Assembly: GCF_963678635.1 (NCBI RefSeq)
Contig: NC_087062.1
Span: 17,597,789 to 17,661,788 of the forward strand
Origin: Symsagittifera roscoffensis
Lineage: Eukaryota; Xenacoelomorpha; Acoela; Convolutidae
Length of the DNA: 64,000 nucleotides
Reading direction: 5' to 3'
Shown: positions 54,027-64,000 of the stretch, piece by piece
How positions within the stretch are numbered: the stretch's first letter is position 1
Layout: each line of letters opens with the position of its first letter
The notes under the pieces: generated by a model
Database searches by the model: none
What the model saw: the letters and a program-made list of their open reading frames with translations, nothing else
Told to the model about the DNA's origin: nothing
Made by a program: the position numbers and the translations under genes

Positions 54027-56420
54027 CATTCAACAAGTCGACGTATCATCGGCAAATTATATGAAGGCAGAGGACCCTCTTTTCGGATGGACGGCAACAG
54101 ATAGGCCACTGGACATTCCTCCGGACAATTCAGACCCGACAACATCGACGGGGACGTCGATAAACATTTTTGTCCGGGGAGTGGGGGTAGGACTTACCCA
54201 CACCGAAAATTTGATGATAAAAAAGCTCAAGGAAGTGAGAGAAACAAGCAAATTGGAACTGGAAGAAGAAGAGCCAGAGCCTACCATAGGTCGGAATTTC
54301 AAAACGAAATTTGAAATACCCAATGAGTACTCGGAAAACATCATGATAACGGATAGCGACTTCATCCTGTCAAACAGGACTAGCGCGATCTGCATCACGG
54401 CGGACATGAGTTTCAAATCAAGATTGGAAGCTGACTTCAAAAGAGAGTACCAGAACGTGTTCAGACAGAGACCAGGACTGGGAGGAATGGCAGCGCTTCC
54501 ACCATCAGTAGCACAAGTCCCGGGCAAATATCTGTGCTTCCTAGTGACGAGGGTCAATGACAGGAACACAATTGATCCCGAACACGTGATGTTGGCACTA
54601 ACAAGACTACGAGACTTCATGATTGAAAGAGGAATAACGGAGGTCTCAATGCCGGTGTATGACCCAAAAAGGGGCAAACTGAGCTCGAGGGAATTGTACG
54701 CTATCCTACATGTAGTCTTTGCGGAAACTGAGATAATGGTGTATCTGCACAAGAAATACTACTTGAGCATCGCCTGAGTTGGGGCACGGGGTCTCGAGTT
54801 GGGCGTGAGGGAGGAGTCTTGAGTTAGGTACTGGGGTGCGGCACAGGTAAAGGGATCTTAAGACGTGATTGGCATGACAATTGAATTTTAAAAAAGAATT
54901 AACGGTGCTAAAACATAAAATGAATCTGCATGCTTTTAAGGAAATTCCAATTGAATTGTTTTAAGTAGAATGAAAATGATAAGATTTTAACCATACTGGT
55001 AAAAGGGGGGTCTCTAGGTTAGGAACATGACATGTTAAGTCTTAATATGGTTTCTGTTTTCAGATCAAGTTTGAAAAACAAAGTTGAAAATCCAACTATA
55101 CTCAAGCGAGAGACAGAAAGAGAAATCTTGATTGAACTCGCCATAAACGACACCTGCAGCAAGTATTTGCAAGGGAACATTTCTAGTGAATTCTTGAGTT
55201 GGGTAATTCTTGAGCCGGTAAGGTAATTCTTGAGCTGGTAAGGATCGGCTACACCACCGAGGGAATATCAAATCAGGAACAGACCAGATGGTTGTCTTGG
55301 AATGTGGATGGAGGAGTAAGGGGTTTTGATTTGGCAAGAAATCCTGGCCTGAGTAACAACACCGAATATGGCGCAGGAGAATTCCCACTACCAACTAGGC
55401 CATCAGCAAGATCCACAGGCCAGAGCTCGAGTAAAGTGCTATCGATGACGCGAGCACAACAGACGACTGAGGCATATCCGGATCTTGGTGATCTAAAGAA
55501 AGAGCTCGAGAAGACGCAGAAGGAAAGGAACAAGGCGAACCTCGATCGGGATCAGGCAAAGCTGGATCGGGAGAAGGTTCAGCTGGAGAGGGACCAGGCG
55601 GTCAACGAACGAGATCAGACTCTGAGGTTGCTTGAGATGCTAAAGGCTGAAAATCAGCAGGAACTAAGGGTGCGGGAGAATGCCGCGAATCGTGATCAAC
55701 TGAAGTCGGAGTTAGAGAGAATAGAACAACGACAACGCGAGCTTGATGCACAGAAGGGAGCCAGGCCAAAGGAGCGAGTGGTTACCAGCTCGAGGCCAGA
55801 GTCACGCATGGAAGTGGATGAAGCCCCCAGGGCAAGAGGACGGTTCAACCTTGACCGCGAGGCCCGAGAACACATGAGTGAAGGGTTGGAAGTCTGGATA
55901 CCGAATGAAGCGACGTCCTCCTTGCGTAGCTTAGAGACGCAACCCATACGCCCACTGATGGATGTGGTGCTGCCGGGATATACCCCAACCTCGACCTCGA
56001 GTGACAGTCAGGTGAGCGGCGGCTCATCGCGTCTGAAAGAGCTGGGCGAGAAATTGCGGCAGAAAAGTCGTGAAAGTTCGGCAAGACCGGAGCTTCCCCC
56101 GACTTGGAGGGAACAGCCGGTCAGGAGCGTCGTGATCTCGAGTTATAAGAAAAACACAGAGAAGAGGTACCACAGGCACAATCGACTGGATTGGAATGCG
56201 GAACAGAAAGCCAGGAGGGACTGCTTTCATGATGCAGCCTGGGTGGAATATCTTGCGCCACCCCGTGTGCCAGAAGGCGCGGTCCACCTAATCATAGGGG
56301 ACAGCCTGGTGCGGGTGTTGACCCGGATCCAGTCGCACTGGCAGACAGGAATCTTGAGTTTCGCTGGAGCTGCCACACCAGAGATGTTGGCAACGCTTGA
56401 GATGCTAGGGATGACTAAAG
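54027..56420 (+). repeat. 2394-bp tandem duplication, second unit
   Basis: This differs from the first unit by a handful of bases. It lacks the stop at the EGLEV site and continues into the rest of ORF3. Confidence 0.95.
54061..54777 (+). CDS. element 2 ORF2, second copy (macro-domain-like)
   Basis: An intact 238-aa ORF from ATG at 54061, almost identical to 51667-52383 (for example YQN for YPN and DPKRG for DPNRG). Both copies are open although all the large neighbours are broken, but the duplication is recent, so this is weak evidence for selection. Confidence 0.75.
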   Translation: MKAEDPLFGWTATDRPLDIPPDNSDPTTSTGTSINIFVRGVGVGLTHTENLMIKKLKEVRETSKLELEEEEPEPTIGRNFKTKFEIPNEYSENIMITDSDFILSNRTSAICITADMSFKSRLEADFKREYQNVFRQRPGLGGMAALPPSVAQVPGKYLCFLVTRVNDRNTIDPEHVMLALTRLRDFMIERGITEVSMPVYDPKRGKLSSRELYAILHVVFAETEIMVYLHKKYYLSIA

Positions 56421-59400
56421 TGTACACGGTCACCCTGAAGATCGGGACGAATGATGTGTCAAGGGGAGAAGCGAGGAAAATAACGAGGCTGCACGACAAG
56501 ATGAGCTGCCTTCTTGAGGAGCTGAGGATCCAGATGGACCCCATCCTGTTGACAGTATGTACTGTCCCTTATAATATGAAGTGTGATCAGCACGCCTTGG
56601 AGATGAACGAGAAGGTGCGGAGCCTAAACAGGGTGATCCGAGAGATCCGCCGGAAGAGTGTGCTCCCTGTCGGACTGTTGGACGTGGCGGAGCGCATGGA
56701 GCAAGCGGGATTCCCAGAGGACACCTCCAATGATGGAATCCACTTCGATAGACCGAGGGGAGCAGAGTGGCTAAATGACGTCTTTCAAGGACACATAAAT
56801 ACGCTAGAGGCGGATCTGCTAGAGACGGCCCAATTCACATTAGGGCTACCTCCGAACCCACCATTCCTTGCCTCGAGGGCCTTGTCTGGTCGCTTAGGAC
56901 CGAGGGTCGACACTAGAGACAGCTCGAGGAGCGACCAGGCTAGATTGCCGAGTGCCACGCCAATGGAGTCTGAGGAGGTGACGTCATCAACGCCTCCAGG
57001 CTCGGCAATATCCTCAGTGGTAGTGGCAGAAAGCAAGCGGGAAAAGAAGCCTATGGAGACCGCTCGCTTGAGATATCCAGAGAAGGTGAAAGGACTGGAC
57101 CTAGAGGGTTTGGAATGCAGACGAGAATTGGCGGAGACTCTGGGTATTGAACGAGTGTCGCACGAAGACTTAAACAGACATCATTGCGTGGACTGGTTGA
57201 AAGCTCATGAGGCGCACTTCTCGAGAAGAAAACTGATGGAGACCGCGGACCTGACCGGAATTCCCACGAAAGCGATCATGGGACCCATCAACTACAGACC
57301 TCTCAAGCTGCTGGGGAGTCCTGGACTCATAGCAGAACCCCCCAAACACCGAACGAGCATCGCCAGGATCAGGTTGGCGACCCCGGCACAGTTGAGGGTG
57401 GTGGACAAGCTGCTGAATCCGGGGGGAATGGAATTGTCAGATGCCGCTTACGAAGGCTCGAAATTGGCGGAAGATCCCAGGTACGGGAAGCCCTGTGGGA
57501 GCACCCAGCTGGCCAAAACCTTGGCAGTTTATGATAGAGCAGATCCTGCTGCTGCGAGGGTAGTCATTGTGGCGGGATCAGACTTCGAAGGAACGTCTCC
57601 TAAGTTATTCTGGCCGGATACTCTGATATACTCTTTGCCAGGAGCCGAACTAAACCAGATGTTAACTCTAGTGGTGGGAATAAAGTCGGAGATGCCCTGT
57701 GAGCCTGAGCTGCTATTGTTTGCAGGAATGAATGATCACCTGCACGCGGCGGGACTTCTTGAGCAGCTGAAGGGCAGTGAACCGACATCGAAGAAGATAT
57801 GGGAGGCCATTCAGACGTTGTTTGCGGCGATGAATGAGGTGCAAGAGAATGTTGTCTCGAGATTTGGATCCAAGACGAAAGTGGTGTTCACTACATCCCC
57901 TGGATACGCGAATATGCCACCCGCCCTACAATTCGTGTATGCGGTCTTGATCCTGATAGCAGAGGGAAACGAACGGCGGATTCTAATGGCAGCCCCCAAT
58001 CGGGAATTGGAGCCATCGAACCTGAGGCTCCGCAAGTCAGAATTGGCAGCAGCATGGGCGGACATATCTCATGCACTGAGGGGCTTTTATGGATTAGCCG
58101 ACATCCTGATCGTACTGGATGAGGTGCTTTTGCTAGAGATATCGAATTTGCCAGGCAACTCAAGTTCAGCCCAGTCATCGGAGACGATCACCCGGCGATA
58201 AACCAATTGACGGCCAGCTTGTGGTTTCGGAGCATGGAGGTGAATATCACAGGTTCCACCGGCAAGTCTAGAGGTCCGAGCAACGAGAGAAAAAATGTGG
58301 CCGACACGGAGAAACAATTAGAGTCGATGAAATATCGCCTGACGCAAGAGAACGGCTGGTGGCCATTTTTGACACCAAGGTTGGAGAACGCCACGAATAA
58401 GACAAGGGAGGAAGCACCTCCCCTCGTGAAACAAGTCTGGAGTTTTCTGGAGAAACAACTGGAGTTGGCCGAAGGAAGAGAGATGACGGTGGCTAGATTT
58501 GTCTCGGCCGCCAATGAAGTGACGATTGGAGGGTTCTGGAGAGAGCACGCCGAGGGTGAGCTGAGGACTAGAAGGGATCATGATATTCTTAAGTTCTTGA
58601 GTCCCTGCTGGGGGAAAGAATTCATGGCAGGAATGTTCGGCACCACAGCGACTATCTTTGGAGCCTTCGTGCAGGAGATACTGGGCATGCCCATCAGCCT
58701 GCTCTTGGCTTTGTATCTGGTCTACCCCAGATATTTGTTCAACATGGGCCCAGCGTACATGTTTAGTCGAGGAGTAGAGACACTTCGGTTTGATGGGTAT
58801 CTGGCACTAGTACTCTTGACCCATGGGGAATTGGTGTCGTTTCATCGATTGATGGAATATGGGGAGCCCCTGTCAATGGGGAAAGTCCACTCGAGTATCG
58901 AAACCTACTCCTACAAGTGTGCCGCGGGGTTGAAGACGTTGTTAGTGAAATACCTCATGATGCAGAATCGGCACATGACGGGTGAAGAGAAGAACCCAAA
59001 ATCGAGAGAAGAATGGAAGAAGATGAATGGAGGGATGCCTTTGTTGACTGACCTGTGCCTGGCAATGAGGTCGGACCCGATGGGGATAATCCGGGGTCTA
59101 GAGGAGGTGGTAACCTGCATTTACGGTCCAGCAGTAACGTACGCATTCCCAGATCCCCTGGTAACAACGTATCGTTACTCTGTAACGCACTTGAGTCTTG
59201 TCAGCGTACTGGATGGGACGGCGCTCAATTGGTGTCAGCAGGAGCTGCTCAGGGCACAAATGAGCAATACGGTACTCTTTGGAAAAGTGAAAGATGCCGA
59301 GTTGATAGTGTGCAACTTCAGGGGACAGATGCAATGTAGAATGGGAGGCAAACGCGAGGGCCCCATCGAGACATATCCCAAGTCCTGGAACTTGAACCCA

Positions 59401-60756
59401 CTGACAGCAGACGGAAGAGAGATCTTGAGGATTCCCGCTTGGGAGGAAAGCTTTGCACTGGTTAAGAGGGAGCTGGAGGCCATAATGGAGAAAGAAATCC
59501 TGCCGGCCACCATGCCTGAGTTCCCTATAGTTAGGAGGATGACCTTGGGAATGAACAGCCCCTTGGTAGTTCCATCCATAATGGCGAGGATGACTACGGA
59601 AGAAATGCAGAAGTACTTCACTGATGGCTGGGACCCCCTGTTCGTCGGCTATACGGCGGCGGTTTACTTCGACACTAGCGAGGCGAAAATAAATTCGTGG
59701 ACGACGCAAGCAAAAAAGATGAGAGGCTCGCAGCCCCCTGGATATGAGGTGCGAAAGGTCTTGGGAGCTCTTGAGCAGGAGGGACTTGAGAATATGCTAC
59801 CAATATGGGATGATGGCAGGATGATCGTGATGGAGGGGCATGTCGCGTTGGTGGACGACATGAAATTTGCAACAAGAAAGTATAGGGCACCCTATGGCTT
59901 AGAACAGGTGGAAATGAGACAGGAGGGAAAAGAACTGGATGCTGCAGGTCAACTGTACGTGGCCCTGACGGAGTACAAGAGATTGGATCCGGCGACACCA
60001 TCACCACTGTCAGTGGATACACCTGGAGACAAGAGGAGTGGACCCGTGGAGGACCGGTTCAAAAGAATTCTCGAGAGAAGAAGAAATGAGTCAGAAGAAG
60101 AGAGTATGGATGAAACTCTCAGCGAAGCCGGTGAGGACATGGAAGTGGGGAATACGCCTGAACCGAGACCATCAGGGGAGGAGCTCACCCCTCAAGAGCT
60201 GTTGAAAGACTTGAGCGAGGAGAATTGGGCAGATACTGCCACTCCACCGCTGACTCCGTCCCCCCGGAAGAATCTGGAGTTGCCATTGGCAAGCGAGACC
60301 TCCAATATGGGGATGATACTCTTGAGCTCGGAGGAAAGGGAAAAGAATACTTTCGAAGGAAATAGGGACATGTTCCTGGGGTCTCTGAAGGACGATGCTT
60401 GGCAGGAGTTCTTGAAGGAATTCAATCAAGAAGTGGGCAGCGAGACGACGCTGGACAAATTCAAGGAGGAACTGTGGGACACAGTTGTGAAGTTTGGAGA
60501 ACCGCTTCTGATAGGAACGGGCCTGGATGAGAAGGCGAGAAAAGAGCTGCTGAACAAGCTGATGGAGCTGAGGAATTCACGATCGAAGACTAGAGAAGAA
60601 AAATGTGAAGACAGCTCTACTCTGAAACAAAAAACTGTAGATAAAATAGTTGATGATACAAAAGGGGATAAGGTTGGGACTAGTAATATGATTAAAAGTA
60701 CTAATATCCTTAAGGCTCGAGCAGGGGGAGGCAAGATTTGGAAGGGTTGGAGGTAG
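55262..60756 (+). pseudogene. element 2 ORF3, second copy, SGNH hydrolase protein broken by a frameshift
   Basis: The frame is open to 58201, then shifts by one base near 58150-58190 (after LLLEISN) and is open again from 58207 to 60756. The SGNH residues are kept: IGDSLVR, FAGAATPEML, IGTNDVSRG, DGIHFDRPRG. The second SGNH-like region also remains (AGSDFEGTS, FAGMNDH). The N-terminal 80 or so residues including the ATG are missing, as in the first copy, so the deletion came before the duplication. The stop (TAG, 60754) comes earlier than in element 1, removing the ATGA junction. Confidence 0.9.
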
Positions 60757-60776
60757 ACAGAGAGGTCGAATCAGTG

Positions 60777-63700
60777 ATGATAACCACAACACCCTCAAGC
60801 AGAGATGTGAAAACTCGCAAGAGGAAGAAAGAAGTGGAGGGATTGGGTAGTCCTTCAGTGGATGCTGTCTCGGAAGGAAACTTGAGAGAGACGGCGCCCA
60901 TGGTTTTGGCTCGATGCAAGACGGCGGCATACAAGAGCAACACGGAGCTCAGTAGACCACTCGAAGTAGAGAGGGAAATAGAGGCTCCCACCAGTTCGAC
61001 ATCGGAGGAAGACTTCAAGCCCCAGAAGGTAAACGTGAAGAGAGGTTCAACGAACGGGCAGACATGGGAAGTGGATGTCGGCAAGGAATGGGTCTCGAAG
61101 GCACACCAGGCCACGGGGAAGCAAGTGACGAGTGATCCACTGGAGAGGAACAAAACGAGGAACACCTCCCGGACATGGTGGGTGGCCCTCGAGACATTGA
61201 AGGAAATGGAAGACTGCTTGAAGAAGTTGGACAGTGGAGTGGCTCGCAAACGACGCAATTGGGCCACCCAGCAAAATGCTGATGTTAACAAGATAAAATT
61301 GGCGAATCAGCTGAAGAGGTCCTGGCAGAACTTGTTGAAGGATCATTTCGAAGAGGCAATGAGGACATCCTCATCAGCACCGCCATTGATGGCGAATCCC
61401 TTCGTTAGAACCGCAGGACAATTGATGTTCACCTGGAGTCTGGTGGGAATAGAGTTGGAGACATTGACCTCATATGACAGGTTAAAGTTGGGAAGCAAGA
61501 AGCTAGATGTGTATCAAGCACTGATGCAACACGTGGCCAAGGATAATTCAGGCTTGAGCCTGGCTAGGAGGAAGGATGCCACATGTTTCTTGAGATGGAT
61601 AATGTCAATGATGTCTGACAGCACCATCTTGGCGTGCCACCAAAGAGCAAGCGGGAGTAAAACCGTGGAAAAAAGAGTCTCAACGATCATCTTAAACGTG
61701 TATCAGAGTACTGGAATAGAAAAGGAAGATGGTTCCAGACTATCCCTAGAGAACCACAGAAAGCTAGACGAGGTGCGGAGTTTTTTAACAAGAAGTTCGA
61801 AGCAGAACATGATGTTCACCGTAACCTGGCCTCGTCAGAGCAGTACTCGAGACTCAGCGAGAAGGTGGAATACCAATACGTGTCAGGAGTGATGGGAATA
61901 GCCTACAACCCCTTCTTTGACTCAGAAACTGGAGGCGCTCACAAAAACCACGAGGTAGCCACGAAAAAATAGTGGAAATAGACACGGTGGAGAAAGAGAG
62001 GCCGAGCCTGGGCCTGATTCTTGAGAAAACATCGGAGGTGGTGAGCATACCGCGCTCGAACAAGAGAGTTGAAGTGAACATGGGTGATGGCAATGGCTTG
62101 TTGATCACGAACTTGGGAGTGGTATGGAAGTTACTAAGACCCTCCTGGTGCCCACATCCCCACGCGAGTCTGATCGAGGAGACCACCGAGCGGGTGAGGT
62201 TAGCACCAAAGGAAGATGAAGATTTGGCAAAGTTGAGTGTGGTGCACAAACTGATCTTACCTCAGATGAAGGAGTCAGGCGAAAAGACGAACAATCTCGA
62301 GTCAGCAAAGAAGATGGAGCCGGGTAGCTGTCTGGATTCTACGTGTGGGAGTGGAGAGCACACCTGCGACGGACGATCATGTGTCAGGATACTGTCCTTT
62401 CAAAAAGAAGATCTGGTTACTTGGTTTGAAGACATCACGGAAAGGGAGAAAAGTGAAGTACAAATAGTGGCGGAGTGTTACGCGGGAACTACGGTGAACA
62501 TAGCGACAGCTCTCGGATTCTTCTCGAGAATGTGTAGTCTGCAGTCACTGGAGAGGCTAGAGTCTGAACACCATTTAGTGACGGCGTTGAGCGTGGAATC
62601 ATGGCCTGGGGTGTTGCAGGTGACTCAAAAACATATCCGGAGCTGGAAGGTTGGTCTCGAGGCGGAAATGGGGTTTCCCATGAGCGAAGCTTATGGCCTG
62701 CCATTGAACGCAAAATCCCTGATAGGGTCAATGATGGCCAACTTGTGCGGAAGCCACTACCCACTGCACATAGCGATGGTGGAAGCATCCAGCCAGAGAG
62801 TACTGGTGGACAAGGCCTTCTCAGTGGCCAAGTGCGTGAGGTTGGCTCGGATATCGCATCACTCGCACAAGTTGTTGAGAAAAATTAGAGGGACAGTACC
62901 GAAAGAGTTGAGAGATGACTTGAGTGAAATCTGGGGAGAAGAACTTTTGAAGTTGGAGAGTGAGAACACAAGCGATCACGAGAGACAAAACGTGATCGGA
63001 AAACCTGTGGGAGGTGCTCCAAACATGGAAGATAACGACACGATGCATGAGAAAATGATAGAGCTTGAGCCTCTCTTGGAAGCCTCGGGGGAGCGTAACC
63101 TCAGGAGCATTGAGATCACCCATGGAGAATGCCCATGCCACTGTTTGGCACAAACGGTGTGGTATCCAGATCACAAGAACCTTTGCCTGGTGTGGGATAT
63201 GGAAGAAATTCGGTCGATCGGACTACCGGATCACCGGCAGAAAATGACGCTCTTAGTAGTGAGTACGATGTTGGCTCTGAGATGGATAGAAGAGAATATA
63301 ACGAAGTATCGGGAAGCAACGACGCCAACGGCTGAGTCAATATACGCGATAGACTACAGCAGGAGACTCGAGTTGTTTGAGACTGCGTGCAAAGTATTCG
63401 CCATACCAACGGAAGTCAGACACGTATGGAGCCGTTTGAGGTACTTTCCATGGTTTCGGGCGACACTGACGTCTTGGTTGTACATGACAACGAAAGATTA
63501 CATGAGAAAGCATCAAAAGGAGTATAGACAGTTCCAGGCCGAGATTGGGCCGGAAGCTTTCAAGAGACCCCTGTTAACCCATCAAAATGCGATCACGACA
63601 GGATGGAAGAGAGTGGGTAAAATGTCTAGAGTCAATACCAAAGCGAGGGAATCAATACTAGAGGAAGACTTGGCGAAGAACGTGAGCTTGAGCCTGCACA

Positions 63701-63915
63701 ACTCCTTTTGTTTGAACCGGGAATCTAGGGTGAAGGCACTACCCAACCAGGCGAAGAGGTTGCAGGAGCAAAGAGAATGGATGCGATCCTATGAACAGCT
63801 GAAGGCTTGGGAGGAGATCGTGATTAGCTCCGATGATGAAGAAGAACTGTTGAGACAGTTTGCCGTATCTAGTACTTCAGGGAGCGGCACCTCCAAGGCG
63901 AAGAGTGCGAAATGA
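60777..63915 (+). pseudogene. element 2 ORF4, broken
   Basis: This is homologous throughout to ORF4 of element 1. The frame is lost near 61780 (after KLDEVRS) and recovers only around 61972 after a short deletion and stop, then stays open to 63915. The Cys-rich segments are conserved (CLDSTCGSGEHTCDGRSC and HGECPCHC), which supports these cysteines being functional in the family. Confidence 0.88.
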
Positions 63916-64000
63916 GCGGATGGTTCGAATGGATCTTGAGTCTTGAGAGGGAAAGGGGGCTTGAGTGTGGATCCGGGTGAAACCTGGGTTCACGAAAAAG
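63916..64000 (+). other. start of the 3' untranslated region of element 2
   Basis: This matches the sequence after ORF4 in element 1. The 3' LTR is not reached. Confidence 0.7.

Larger units (their letters stand above)
40225..64000 (+). mobile_element. giant LTR retrotransposon, element 2, degraded copy, 3' end outside window
   Basis: This has the same layout as element 1 on the opposite strand: 5' LTR, primer site, leader arrays, gag-pol, ORF2, ORF3 and ORF4. It is clearly older or faster decaying, with frameshifts in gag-pol, ORF3 and ORF4, a premature stop, an N-terminal ORF3 deletion and a 2394-bp tandem duplication. By comparison with element 1 the 3' LTR should start roughly 430 bp after the ORF4 stop, just outside the window. 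Confidence 0.93.

Overview
This window comes from an animal nuclear genome. Two multi-exon host genes with AT-rich introns and pyrimidine-CAG 3' splice sites occupy the left part, and most of the rest is transposable elements. The host genes are a cactin orthologue (2905-5148, minus, 3' part beyond the left edge) and an hnRNP Q/R (SYNCRIP)-type RNA-binding protein (5458-12466, minus). Splice acceptors of the TTTTCAG type fit a nematode, flatworm or similar invertebrate, but I cannot assign a phylum from the sequence.

Layout. 1-2.6 kb: a conventional Ty3/gypsy element (gag-protease and pol, minus) that appears to have landed in a MITE copy. 2.9-12.5 kb: cactin and the hnRNP gene, with several copies of a small inverted-repeat (MITE-like) family in their introns. 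12.9-14.7 kb: a GA microsatellite and a decayed non-LTR retrotransposon. 16,062-39,061 (minus): a complete giant LTR retrotransposon of exactly 23,000 bp by my coordinates. 39,062-40,224: a short spacer. 40,225 to beyond the right edge (plus): a second, diverged and broken copy of the same family, head-to-head with the first.

The giant element is the main content. Its two 884-bp LTRs (TG...CA) differ at only one base that I can see. It has a tRNA-type primer site, a 2.5-kb leader with a 70-bp tandem repeat and a 13-14-bp minisatellite, and four long intact ORFs on one strand. ORF1 is Gag-protease-RT-RNase H-integrase (2685 aa). ORF2 (241 aa) looks like a TARG1/OARD1-type macro domain. ORF3 (about 1906 aa) carries a coiled coil, a clear SGNH/GDSL hydrolase domain and a probable second, degenerate one. 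ORF4 (about 1053 aa) is unrecognised. ORF2 is in frame with ORF1 behind a single TAA that is CAA in the second copy. ORF3 follows an intron-like segment, and ORF4 starts on an ATGA overlap with the ORF3 stop. A macro domain plus SGNH hydrolase plus a large unknown protein behind a standard gypsy polyprotein is the candidate undescribed system.

The second copy carries several frameshifts, an N-terminal ORF3 deletion and a 2394-bp tandem duplication, and serves as a natural comparison for the first. Its ORF2 copies remain open.
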